Shown: positions 54,919 through 63,408 of the stretch, piece after piece
Layout of the letters: every line of letters begins with the position of its first letter
Position numbering within the stretch: position 1 is the first letter of the stretch
Origin: Streptomyces griseocarneus
GTDB lineage: Bacteria > Actinomycetota > Actinomycetes > Streptomycetales > Streptomycetaceae
Assembly (NCBI RefSeq): GCF_014655595.1
Contig: NZ_BNBL01000014.1
Span: 80,081-144,080, forward strand
Direction: 5' to 3'
Length of the DNA: 64,000 nt
The notes under the pieces: model-generated
Seen by the model: only the letters and a program-made list of their open reading frames with translations
Databases searched by the model: none
What the model was told of the DNA's origin: nothing
Translations under genes and position numbers: made by a program

Positions 54919-55512
54919 ATGAGGGACCACTCCCAGGACCCGCAGGGGCACGAGGGTTCGCACGGCGTCGGGGACGACGACCAGCAGGGGTCCGAGACAC
55001 CCGCCGTCTGGACGGGGCGGGCGACCAACCGGGCCCAGTGGCTGATGGCCGCCATCGGCGCCGCCTGTCTGGCGCTCGGCATCGAGCTCGCCGTCGACAG
55101 CGCGTGGACCTCGGGGCCCGCCCCGCTGGTGATGGCCGTCGTCGGCTGTGTCGCGGCGGGCCTGCTGATCCTCTACGGAACCCTCGCCTTCGTCCACGTC
55201 GCCGTACGGGTCGACAAGGACACCCTGGAGATCCGCTGCGGCCACATCGGCGTTCCGTGCACGCGCATCCCGCTCAGCCATGTGGTCGGCGCCGACTTCG
55301 ACCCGCGCGTCACCCCGCGCCAGTGGGGCGGCTGGGGCTACCGGTGGCGCCCCGGGAAGGGCACGGGCGTCGTGGTGCGACGCGGCGAGGGGTTCGTGGT
55401 CCGGCTCGGGGACGGCCGGACGATCACCGTCACCGTCGACGACGCGGAGGCGGCGGTGAGAGTGATCCGCGACCGCCTGCGCCCGCTCGGCGGCCGCCCG
55501 GCCTCCGCCTGA
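54919..55512 (+). CDS. Hypothetical membrane protein with PH-like C-terminus
   Basis: This protein of about 197 residues has an acidic, Gln-rich N-terminal tail of 40 residues, two membrane helices (QWLMAAIGAACLALGIELAV and APLVMAVVGCVAAGLLILYG) and a C-terminal strand-rich domain (VDKDTLEIRCGHIGVPCTRI to TITVTVDDAEAAVRVIRDRL) like bacterial PH domains. The role is unknown. ATG 54919 was preferred to GTG 54901. Confidence 0.78.
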   Translation: MRDHSQDPQGHEGSHGVGDDDQQGSETPAVWTGRATNRAQWLMAAIGAACLALGIELAVDSAWTSGPAPLVMAVVGCVAAGLLILYGTLAFVHVAVRVDKDTLEIRCGHIGVPCTRIPLSHVVGADFDPRVTPRQWGGWGYRWRPGKGTGVVVRRGEGFVVRLGDGRTITVTVDDAEAAVRVIRDRLRPLGGRPASA

Positions 55513-55602
55513 CGCCGGCGGCCCCTGCGCATGCCCTGGCCTGGACCGATTCCGTCCAGGGCGGGTGCCGGTGCGCTCGTACCGGCCCATTAGGCTCGGC
55601 AC

Positions 55603-56085
55603 ATGCCGATTCCCGACTTCCTCCGTTCCCTCCGCGCCACCGCCGGCCACCAGCTGCTCTGGCTGCCCGGCGTCAGCGCCATCGTCCTCGACGACGAGGG
55701 CCGGGTGCTCCTGGGCCGTCGCTCGGACACGGGCCAGTGGTCGATCATCGGCGGCATCCCCGAGCCGGGCGAGCAGCCCGCCGCCGCGGTGGTGCGCGAG
55801 GTGTACGAGGAGACGGCCGTCCACTGCGTGCCGGAGCGCGTCCTGCTGGTCGAGGCCCTGGAGCCGTTCACCTACCCCAACGGTGACGTCTGCCAGTACA
55901 TGGACGTCTGCTTCCTCGCCCGCGCGGTGGGTGGTCAGGCGCGGGTCAATGACGACGAGTCGCTCGAGGTCGGCTGGTTCGAGCTGGACGCCCTGCCGCC
56001 GATGCAGAGCTTCGCGCTGACGCGGATCAAGCAGGCCGCGGCGGGCGGGCCGACGTGGTTCGACGGCATCACGGGAGAGCGCTGA
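55603..56085 (+). CDS. NUDIX hydrolase
   Basis: This 160-residue enzyme has the NUDIX box GGIPEPGEQPAAAVVREV then YEETAV at about residues 49-71, giving the REVYEE core. The leading PDFLRSLRATAGHQLLWLPG and LLGRRSDTGQWSI belong to a subfamily of ADP-ribose or dNTP-type hydrolases. The substrate is not fixed by the sequence. ATG 55603 lies in a clear gap after the membrane-protein gene. Confidence 0.92.
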   Translation: MPIPDFLRSLRATAGHQLLWLPGVSAIVLDDEGRVLLGRRSDTGQWSIIGGIPEPGEQPAAAVVREVYEETAVHCVPERVLLVEALEPFTYPNGDVCQYMDVCFLARAVGGQARVNDDESLEVGWFELDALPPMQSFALTRIKQAAAGGPTWFDGITGER

Positions 56086-56104
56086 CCCTCCGGGGGTGCG
56101 CCAC

Positions 56105-56133
56105 AAGGAAATTGAGCGCATGTCAATTTCCTT
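56105..56133 (+). terminator. Hairpin after the NUDIX gene
   Basis: AAGGAAATTGA and TCAATTTCCTT form a perfect 11-bp stem around GCGCATG, 19 bases after the NUDIX stop, followed by a TTCC-rich run. It is A/T-rich, unlike the other hairpins in the window. Confidence 0.75.
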
Positions 56134-56652
56134 TCCTCATTTCTGACGTATCGTCAATCCTGAATTCAGCGAGCCGCGCTCCGACGACCCTCGCCACCCT
56201 TCACGGCGTCAAAGGTTCCCCGTAGGCCAGTTCGTAGGGCGGTCGTTCCAGCGCTCGAAGAAAAAACCGGAAGCAATTCAGTGCAGATCCTTTGACTCCG
56301 AGGGTGATACCGGGCGCGTTCCCGCACTGTTGGGAAAGAGCTTGCTTTGCTAAAGTGTCCTCTGCTCATCTTCCGAGAGCAGTCGGGGGTCAGTGAGGAT
56401 GCACCGCAAAAGCATATGATCGACCGCCCACGCAAAAGTCAGCGAGTGCGCCGTTCCTGCGAACGGAAACGCGAGCCGACGAGCCGGACGCCGGGGCGCT
56501 CTGACCCCTGGTCAGGCCTGTGACCAGGTAGAAACCTCAGATCGCTCCGTCCGCCGTCCCTGCCGCTCGGCGCACCGGCAAACCCCCCGGCCGTATGGCG
56601 CGCCCTTGGTTCAGGGTGTTCTCGCCTGCCCGGGCTGGAATCAGGAACGCGC
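56134..56652. promoter_or_regulatory. Long non-coding leader before the MFS gene with an inverted repeat
   Basis: About 520 bases with no convincing gene. The stretch is clearly lower in G+C than the surroundings and holds CCTGGTCA and TGACCAGG (56507-56528) inverted with a 6-base spacer, a plausible operator or leader hairpin. It may carry the promoter and an untranslated leader of the MFS gene at 56653. Confidence 0.4.
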
Positions 56653-58146
56653 ATGAGAAACATTCGGGCGACCCGCGAGTTCCCCCTCGCATTGCGATTG
56701 CTATTGCTCAATCAGTTTGGCATCGACATCGGGTTCTACCTCCTGCTGCCGTTTCTCGCGGCATATTTGGAACAGGGCCTCGGCATGTCGGCCGCGCTCG
56801 TCGGGTTCGTACTCGGTGCGCGGAATCTCGGCCAACAGGGCCTGTTCATCCTCGGCGGTTCCGCCGCCGACAGACTGGGCCCACGGGCGGTGATCATCAC
56901 CGGGTGCGCGCTGCGGACCGTGGGTTTCGGTCTCTTCGCCTTCGGCAACTCGCTGTGGCTGCTGCTCTCCGCCTCGGTGCTCACCGGTCTGGCGGCGGCG
57001 CTGTTCTATCCCGCCGTACGCACCTACGTCGCACTGGAGTCGGGCGACCGCAAGGCCGAGGCGTTCGCGCTCCTCAACGTCTATGCCACCATCGGCTCAC
57101 TGCTCGGACTGCTCCTGGGCAGCGTGCTGTTCCTGGCGGACTTCCGCCTGTGCGCGGTGGTGGTGGCGGGAGTGTTCGGCGTGCTGACGGTCGCCCAGGC
57201 GATGGTCCTGCCGATCAGCGAAGCCGCCCCCAGGGGCCCCTCGGCCACGGTGCTCGGAGACTGGCGCGAGGCCTTCTCCAATCGCCGGTTCCTGCTGTTC
57301 TGCCTCGCCACCACCGGCATGTTCACCATGGAGAACCAGCTCTACCTCCTGCTGCCCGAGGGAGCGTTGCGGGCCTCCGGGTGGAAGGGCGCGGCGGGTG
57401 TGCTGCTGGCCGCCGGAGCGATCGCCAACATGCTGTTCCAGCTGCGGATCACCAGAGCGCTGGGACGCAACGGGGGCGGCACGCGCTGGGTGAGCTCCGG
57501 GCTCGTCATCATGGGGGTGAGCTTCCTGCCCCCGCTGTTCGTCTGCGGCACCGAGCCGCCGGGGAGCACCCGTGAGGCGGTGGCGCGGATGGCCGTCATG
57601 GTGGCCAGCTCGGTCCTGCTCTTCTTCGGCATCATGATCGCCCACCCGACGGCGATGGAGATGATCCCCGGCTTCGGACGCGAGAGCCTGACCGGCACCT
57701 ACTTCGGGCTCTTCTACGTCTTCTCCGGGGTCGCGGCCACGGCCGGCAACGCGGTGGTCGGGCGGACCATGGACCTCGGCCACCAGGCCGGCATGTACTG
57801 GCTGCCCTGGGTGTGCTGCCTGGCCTTCGGCCTGTCCTCGGCGGGCTCGGTCGCCCTGCTCTTCCGCGCCGGGATGCTCCCCGTGCTGCCCGCGCTGTCC
57901 GGAGCGCCGGTGGCCGAGGGCCCGGTGGTGGCCAAGCCCGCCGCCGCCGGCGGCGCGGGCGCGGCGATCGTCAAACGGGCGGCGGCCCCGGTGGTCCCCA
58001 TGGCCCCCGCCCCGTCGCCCCAGGCCTCCTCACCGGCCCTGGAACCGTCGGGCTCCGCCGACGACGGCGTCCGGCAACAGGACGCGGCCCGGCTTCCCGG
58101 CCCGGCCCGGGCCGGCGACGACGCGGCGGAGCAGCCTCCGCTGTGA
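56653..58146 (+). CDS. MFS transporter (MdtH-like) with long C-terminal tail
   Basis: This 497-residue protein has 12 membrane segments in residues 1-425. It starts RNIRATREFPLALRLLLLNQ, and loop 2-3 reads GGSAADRLGPRAVIITG, the usual MFS motif A. It resembles MdtH-type drug exporters. The last 75 residues are an Ala/Pro-rich disordered tail. Codons in the first 30 residues are noticeably A/T-richer. A long regulatory leader precedes it. The substrate is unknown. Confidence 0.9.
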   Translation: MRNIRATREFPLALRLLLLNQFGIDIGFYLLLPFLAAYLEQGLGMSAALVGFVLGARNLGQQGLFILGGSAADRLGPRAVIITGCALRTVGFGLFAFGNSLWLLLSASVLTGLAAALFYPAVRTYVALESGDRKAEAFALLNVYATIGSLLGLLLGSVLFLADFRLCAVVVAGVFGVLTVAQAMVLPISEAAPRGPSATVLGDWREAFSNRRFLLFCLATTGMFTMENQLYLLLPEGALRASGWKGAAGVLLAAGAIANMLFQLRITRALGRNGGGTRWVSSGLVIMGVSFLPPLFVCGTEPPGSTREAVARMAVMVASSVLLFFGIMIAHPTAMEMIPGFGRESLTGTYFGLFYVFSGVAATAGNAVVGRTMDLGHQAGMYWLPWVCCLAFGLSSAGSVALLFRAGMLPVLPALSGAPVAEGPVVAKPAAAGGAGAAIVKRAAAPVVPMAPAPSPQASSPALEPSGSADDGVRQQDAARLPGPARAGDDAAEQPPL

Positions 58147-58328
58147 CGGCGACGGCGGTGCGAGCGCCGGCTCGCACCGCCTGAGGCCCCCGGGGCCCCG
58201 GCCACGGCGGACGCCGAGGGTCCGGGGCCGTCCGGTTCGCCGCAGGCCCCGCGCTCGTTCGGGTGACCGGGGACGCCCCGGCGGGCACACGTCTTGCGCG
58301 GCGGGGCGGTGCGCCGCAGAGTCGAGGC

Positions 58329-59735
58329 ATGCCCATCGCAACGGTGAACCCCGCGAACGGCGAGACGATCAAGAGGTTCGACGCACTGGGACCGGAGGAG
58401 ACCGAGCGGCGCCTGGCCGCCGCCGACGCGGCCTTCCGGCAGTACCGCACCACCGGCTTCGCCGAGCGGGCGCGGCTCCTCGAGCGTGCCGCCGGCCTCC
58501 TCGACGAGGACCGCGAGGACATCGCCCGCACCATGACCACCGAGATGGGCAAGCCGCTGGCCGCCGCCCGCGCGGAGGCGGCCAAATGCGCGAAGGCCAT
58601 GCGCTGGTACGCCGCGCACGCCGAGGAACTGCTGGCCGACGAGCTGCCCCCCGAGGCCGACGTCCGCGACGCCGGGGCCGCGCGCGCCCGCGTCCACTAC
58701 CGCCCCCTGGGCGTGATCCTGGCCGTCATGCCGTGGAACTTCCCGCTCTGGCAGGTCATGCGCTTCGCCGCCCCCGCGCTGATGGCGGGCAACGTCGGGC
58801 TGCTCAAGCACGCCTCGAACGTCCCGCAGACCGCGCTCTACCTCGAGGACCTCTTCCGCCGCGCCGACTACCCGCAGGGGTGCTTCCAGACCCTGCTGGT
58901 CGGCTCCGGCGCGGTCGAGGCCGTCCTGCGCGACCCCCGGGTCGCCGCCGCGACGCTCACCGGCAGCGAACCGGCCGGGCGGGCCGTCGCCGCGGTCGCC
59001 GGGGACGAGGTGAAGAAGACCGTCCTGGAGCTCGGCGGCAGCGACCCGTACGTCGTGATGCCGTCCGCCGACATCGCCCGCGCGATCCGCACGGCGGTCA
59101 CCGCCCGGGTGCAGAACAACGGCCAGTCCTGCATCGCGGCCAAGCGCTTCATCGTGCACGCCGACGTCTACGACACCTTCGCCGAGCGCTTCACCGCCCT
59201 CATGGCGGGACTGACCGTCGGCGACCCCCTGGCCGAGACCACCGACGTCGGCCCGCTGGCCACCGAACGCGGCCGCGCCGACCTGGAGGAGCTCGTCGAC
59301 GACGCCGTGCGCCGGGGCGCCACGGTCCTGTGCGGCGGCCGGCGGCCGGAGGAGCTGCCGCGGGGCTGGTTCTACGAACCCACCGTGCTCGCCGACGTCA
59401 CCCCCGGCATGCGCATCCACCGCGAGGAGGCCTTCGGCCCCGTCGCCACCCTCTACAGGGCCGACAGCCTCGACGAGGCCGTCGAGATCGCCAACGACAC
59501 GCCCTTCGGCCTCAGTTCCAACGTCTGGACCCGTGACGAGGACGAACAGCGCCGCTTCGTACGGGACATGGAGGCCGGCGGCGTCTTCTTCAACGGCATG
59601 ACCGCCTCCCACCCCGCCCTGCCCTTCGGCGGGGTCAAGCGCTCCGGCTACGGACGCGAGCTGTCCGGGCACGGCATCCGCGAGTTCTGCAACGCCACGA
59701 CCGTCTGGTACGGAGCGGAGCCCGGCGGGGCGTGA
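58329..59735 (+). CDS. NAD(P)-dependent succinate-semialdehyde dehydrogenase
   Basis: This 468-residue aldehyde dehydrogenase contains ILAVMPWNFPLWQVMRFAAP and LTGSEPAGRAVAAVAG (cofactor fold), the general base Glu in VLELGGSDPYVVM (near 235) and the catalytic Cys in QNNGQSCIAAKRFIVH (near 268). The opening MPIATVNPANGETIKRFDAL matches GabD1/SSADH-type enzymes, which oxidise succinate semialdehyde in GABA or related breakdown. ATG 58329. It converges on dhaK. Confidence 0.93.
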   Translation: MPIATVNPANGETIKRFDALGPEETERRLAAADAAFRQYRTTGFAERARLLERAAGLLDEDREDIARTMTTEMGKPLAAARAEAAKCAKAMRWYAAHAEELLADELPPEADVRDAGAARARVHYRPLGVILAVMPWNFPLWQVMRFAAPALMAGNVGLLKHASNVPQTALYLEDLFRRADYPQGCFQTLLVGSGAVEAVLRDPRVAAATLTGSEPAGRAVAAVAGDEVKKTVLELGGSDPYVVMPSADIARAIRTAVTARVQNNGQSCIAAKRFIVHADVYDTFAERFTALMAGLTVGDPLAETTDVGPLATERGRADLEELVDDAVRRGATVLCGGRRPEELPRGWFYEPTVLADVTPGMRIHREEAFGPVATLYRADSLDEAVEIANDTPFGLSSNVWTRDEDEQRRFVRDMEAGGVFFNGMTASHPALPFGGVKRSGYGRELSGHGIREFCNATTVWYGAEPGGA

Positions 59736-59760
59736 GACCCGCCCCGCCGGCCCCGCCGCG

Positions 59761-60753
59761 TCACCGGCCCCAGCGCAGCCCCGGGGTCTGCACCGGCGCG
59801 TCGTACAGCCGCAGCATCTCGTCGTCCACCCGGCACAGCGTCACCGAGGCGCCGGCCATGTCCAGCGACGTGACGTAGTTGCCCACCAGCGTCCGCGCGA
59901 CCGGCACGCCGCGCTCGCGCAGCGCGCGGTGCACCTCCGCGTTGAACCCGTAGAGCTCCAGCAGCGGCGTCCCGCCCGCGCCGTTGACCAGCACCAGCAC
60001 CGGCCCGCCCGGCCGCAGGTCCTCCAGCACGGCCTGCACCGCGAAGTCGGCGATCTCCCCCGACGTCATCATCGCGCGCCGCTCCCGGCCCGGCTCGCCG
60101 TGGATGCCCACCCCCAGCTCCAGCTCCCCGGCGGGCAGGTCGAAGGTGGGGCTCCCCTTGGCCGGAGTCGTACAGGCGGCGAGGGCGACCCCGAAGCTGC
60201 GCGAGGCCTCGTTCACCCGCCGCGCGATCGCCTCGACCCGCTCGAGCGGCGCGCCCTGCTCGGCCGCAGCCCCCGCGATCTTCTCCACGAACAGCGTCGC
60301 CCCGGTGCCGCGCCGGCCGGCGGTGTAGAGGCTGTCCGTGACCGCGACGTCGTCGTTGACGAGCACGCTGGCGACCCGGATGCCCTCGTCCTCGGCGAGC
60401 TCGGCGGCCATGTTGAAGTTGAGCACGTCACCGGTGTAGTTCTTCACGATGAACAGCACGCCCTCCCCGCTGTCCACCGCGGCCGCCGCCCGCACCATCT
60501 GATCGGGCACCGGCGAGGTGAAGACCTCCCCGGGACAGGCCGCATCCAGCATCCCCGGCCCCACGAACCCCCCGTGCAACGGCTCATGCCCGGACCCTCC
60601 ACCCGACACCAGCCCCACCTTCCCCGCCACCGGCGCGTCCCTGCGCACGATGACGCGCCGCTCCACATCCACGGTCAGCTCGGGATGCGCGGCGGCCATG
60701 CCGCGCAGCGCGTCGGGGACGACGGTCTCGGGAACGTTGATGAGCATTTTCAT
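59761..60753 (-). CDS. dhaK: Dihydroxyacetone kinase subunit DhaK
   Basis: A protein of about 330 residues with MKMLINVPETVVPDALRGMA, the Gly-rich SGGGSGHEPLHGGFVGPGML loop and VKNYTGDVLNFNMAAELAED. The hemiaminal-forming His lies in LELGVGIHGEPGRERR (near 218) and binds dihydroxyacetone covalently. It ends in VNGAGGTPLLELYGF and RVDDEMLRLYDAPVQTPGLR. It needs the ADP-binding DhaL and a PTS-type DhaM, or ATP, for catalysis. Neither lies next to it: the gene ends 26 bases before a convergent gene. ATG 60753; Met3 is an alternative. Confidence 0.93.
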   Translation of the reverse strand: MKMLINVPETVVPDALRGMAAAHPELTVDVERRVIVRRDAPVAGKVGLVSGGGSGHEPLHGGFVGPGMLDAACPGEVFTSPVPDQMVRAAAAVDSGEGVLFIVKNYTGDVLNFNMAAELAEDEGIRVASVLVNDDVAVTDSLYTAGRRGTGATLFVEKIAGAAAEQGAPLERVEAIARRVNEASRSFGVALAACTTPAKGSPTFDLPAGELELGVGIHGEPGRERRAMMTSGEIADFAVQAVLEDLRPGGPVLVLVNGAGGTPLLELYGFNAEVHRALRERGVPVARTLVGNYVTSLDMAGASVTLCRVDDEMLRLYDAPVQTPGLRWGR

Positions 60754-61226
60754 GCGGGGCTCCACGGGTGTTGGGCGGGCGGGCTGTCGGCTCTCGGGTC
60801 CGGGAACAGTATCGAGGCAGGTGGCGGCTGCGGGAGTGTTGGCTCGGGCACGTTGCGCCGCCGCCTTGCTCGGCGTCGGGTGCTCTCGCGGACCTGGTCG
60901 GGGTGCGGCGGCCGGGGTGTCGTCACGTCCAGGCGGTTTGAGCCACCACCGTCGATGAGTGACGCCGACGGCAGCGAATCTCCAGGCACTCCTCTCTCCC
61001 TGCCCACTCTGCCTCCGCTGCAAGGCGGTTGCGGGGCGCCACGACCTGGGGCCAGTGCGCTTGCGGCTCAAAACGCTTCCTGGACAGGCCCGCTCAGCGG
61101 TGGGAGATTCTGATGTCCGACAGCACGGATGTGTGCAGAAAGTTCGGCTTTTAGCAGCATGAGCCGGTCTCGGGATCTCCTGTCACGCCGGTTCCGGGAG
61201 TGGCCGTGGATGGAGGGGGACGGGAG
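60754..61226. other. Intergenic region between dhaK and the glycine-rich gene
   Basis: In these 473 bases I see no convincing gene. A short frame starting near 60957 lacks a good ribosome site and protein-like pattern. The dhaK promoter is expected at the left and that of the next gene at the right, where GGAGGGGGACGGGAG precedes ATG 61227. Confidence 0.5.
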
Positions 61227-62432
61227 ATGGACCAAGGCATGGCTGCGACGGCCAGTACGCTCGCCGCCGGCTACAACCGGAGTCGGCGGTACAACGCCAC
61301 CGGTGCGGCACAGGACTTCCTCGTGCCTGCGGGGGTCACCACGGTGAACGCCCGCATGTGGGGCAGCGGCGGCGCAGGTGACACAGGTGGCGGCGGAGGC
61401 TTCACGTCCGGGAACATCGCGGTGATCCCCGGGGAAACACTGCGGATCGTGGTGGGCAACAACGGGGGATACGGTGGCGGTGGCCCCGTGGGCGGTGGCG
61501 GGATGAGCGGGGTGTACAGCCCACGGCACGGCCGGGCGCTCCTCATTGCCGGCGGCGGTGGAGGGGGAGGCTCGAGGGGCAGCGCGGGTGGCGCGGGCGG
61601 CGGTGCCTCCGGAGGTGCTGGGACCGCTGTCTCCATCGGCAGCAGTTCCGCGGCGCGTGGCGGGTGGGGCGGGACCGGCGGCCAGGGCGCGCAGTGGGTA
61701 GGCAACTACGGCGGCAAGGGGGGCGACACTGGGCAGAACGGCAGCCCGGACCAGGTCGGCACTCCGGGCGGTCAGCTGCCACAGCCTGGTATGGGTGGTG
61801 GCGGCGGCACCTGCTACGGCGGCACCGTGGGCGGTGGTGGCGGTTACGCGGGCGGTGGCGGCGGGATGGCCGTCGGGACCGGCGACAACTACTGTCTCGC
61901 AGGCGGCGGCGGTGGTTCTGGTTTCGCGTCGGGCCCGGGTGTGTCGGGAGGGGAGACGATCCCGGGTTCGGGCACCAGCGCCGCGAGGAAGAACGATCCC
62001 CTGTATCAGGCGGGCATCGGGGACGCCGGAAAGCCCGGGCAGGTGCTGCTGCAGTGGAGGGCGCCCGTCTTCACGGTCGCTCAGGTCGACCCGAATCCAG
62101 TGGTCATGGAGCGGGGCGTCACCACGGCGATGGCGTTCACGGTGTCCTCGGACATCACGGTTGCCGCCGGCCTGACCGTCACCCTCACGTTTCCGTCAGG
62201 CGTGGCCCTGGCGCAGGGCGGCGTTGTCCGCTACATCTGCCCCGCCAACGGCACCAACGAGCCACTGCCCATTACGGTCAACCCTGACGGGTCCGTGAGT
62301 GTCACGGCCCCGGAGATCACCTCCTCGACGGCATGCTTCTACTCCGTCGACGTACAGGCCTCCCCGGATCCCGTCCAGGGCAGCATCACCATCGACGGCA
62401 CCACCGGGACGACCTACTTCAGCGTCAGTTAG
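61227..62432 (+). CDS. Glycine-rich protein with C-terminal beta-sandwich
   Basis: This 401-residue protein has a short N-terminus (RYNATGAAQDFLVPAGVTTV), then a region of about 230 residues of GGG-rich repeats (Gly_rich_2/PF21722-like), with four Cys in the second half (including GGGGTCYGGT and NYCLAGGG) that could crosslink. The C-terminal 125 residues are a DUF11/CARDB-like sandwich (VAQVDPNPVVMERGVTTAMA, YSVDVQASPDPVQGSITIDG). No signal peptide is evident, though the composition resembles surface or phage-fibre proteins. The start was chosen by its strong ribosome site. Confidence 0.8.
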   Translation: MDQGMAATASTLAAGYNRSRRYNATGAAQDFLVPAGVTTVNARMWGSGGAGDTGGGGGFTSGNIAVIPGETLRIVVGNNGGYGGGGPVGGGGMSGVYSPRHGRALLIAGGGGGGGSRGSAGGAGGGASGGAGTAVSIGSSSAARGGWGGTGGQGAQWVGNYGGKGGDTGQNGSPDQVGTPGGQLPQPGMGGGGGTCYGGTVGGGGGYAGGGGGMAVGTGDNYCLAGGGGGSGFASGPGVSGGETIPGSGTSAARKNDPLYQAGIGDAGKPGQVLLQWRAPVFTVAQVDPNPVVMERGVTTAMAFTVSSDITVAAGLTVTLTFPSGVALAQGGVVRYICPANGTNEPLPITVNPDGSVSVTAPEITSSTACFYSVDVQASPDPVQGSITIDGTTGTTYFSVS

Positions 62433-62533
62433 CTGACCTCCATCCCAGTTCTGCCGTCGCCGGCCACAGTCGCCGACGTCTTCATTCCCCGTGAGGCCGC
62501 GTGTCCGGGTCGCGCCGCACGCGTTGGCGTGAT

Positions 62534-62582
62534 CGCCCGCAGGACGGCGCCGAGAGGAGCGGATCGGCGCCGTCTGCGGGCG
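62534..62582 (+). terminator. Hairpin about 100 bases after the glycine-rich gene
   Basis: Bases 62534-62553 pair with 62564-62582 with a single bulge, around a 10-base loop; the core is ACGGCGCCGA with TCGGCGCCGT. It is likely to end the glycine-rich transcript. Confidence 0.7.
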
Positions 62583-62815
62583 CGTTTGCCGGCATCGGGG
62601 TGCAGGCCGTGGCCGTCTGGCGGGCCCGCGCGACGGCTGGCCTCGCCACCCGCCACCCGTGGCGCTTCGGCCCGGCAGTGCGGATGTGCTGCCGGCCGCG
62701 TAGCTCGTCCCCGAGAGGACCGACAGGAACTCTCATTCCTCTCCTTTTCCTCTCCTTGCGTCCCCTCCGGACTGCTCTGGCCTTCGTCAATACGCTGATG
62801 ATCCAGAAACTGCTC

Positions 62816-62843
62816 GCCGACCCCGAATGGGTCGGCGTTTTTA
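62816..62843 (+). terminator. Hairpin with T run
   Basis: GCCGACCC and GGGTCGGC form a perfect 8-bp stem with a CGAAT loop, followed by GTTTTTAT. This is the most classical Rho-independent form in the window, yet no gene directly precedes it. Confidence 0.7.
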
Positions 62844-62967
62844 TCGAGGAGAGGGCTCGAACGCATGACAGGGGTGGTCACCCACCCAGGCGGACTTACA
62901 TATGAACTATCGGCTGCCGGAGTAGCTCCCAGTGGAATGACGCATCCACCGGGACGAGGGGGCTGCA

Positions 62968-63159
62968 ATGCACACGTTCCGCAGGAACGCTGTGGCCGCG
63001 TTGGCCGGCACTACCGTTGCCGCCTACGCACCACCGAAGGTCGCCTCGGCCAACACCGCTCAAGTAACTGATGGGCACCTCCCCGGAACCGTCGCATCCT
63101 CTGGCGTCGCTGCGGCTCCACCGCAAGGCTGCCGGCTCGACTCGTACGACGGGCGATAG
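62968..63159 (+). CDS. Short secreted-type peptide or truncated exported protein
   Basis: The predicted peptide has 63 residues from ATG 62968, with GAGGGGG upstream at good spacing. It begins MHTFRRNAVAALAGTTVAAY, an Arg-Arg then hydrophobic pattern of a signal peptide, with a possible cleavage site after ASA. Only about 35 residues follow, without structure. It could be the stub of a longer exported protein that lost its body. Low confidence. Confidence 0.4.
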   Translation: MHTFRRNAVAALAGTTVAAYAPPKVASANTAQVTDGHLPGTVASSGVAAAPPQGCRLDSYDGR

Positions 63160-63408
63160 CGGACCGCTCCGCAATCCGGTTGGCCGGTCCGCGGGTCACG
63201 CTCGCCCGCAGTTTGTGTCATGGGACACATTCCTGGGTCGTACGTGCCCTCAAGCAGCACGAATACACGCGACCCCGCCCGCGTTGCGGCCTCGTCAATT
63301 ACCCGTTCAGCAATTCCTTGCGCGGCTCCGGTTGGCTCTTGGCTGTCCCCTCCTGCACATGTTCCAGGAAAACTCCGCCCCCGCAGAACGCGAAAAGGAG
63401 AGACCACA

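Larger units (their letters stand above)
62433..62967. other. Non-coding stretch with two hairpins
   Basis: The 535 bases after the glycine-rich gene hold two terminator-like hairpins listed separately. No reading frame here looks protein-like on either strand. Confidence 0.45.

Noticed and set aside
60957..61113. Small frame beginning MSDADGSESPGTPLSLPTLP
   Set aside because: It has no ribosome site, a Pro/Ser/Gly composition and no homologue that I recognise.
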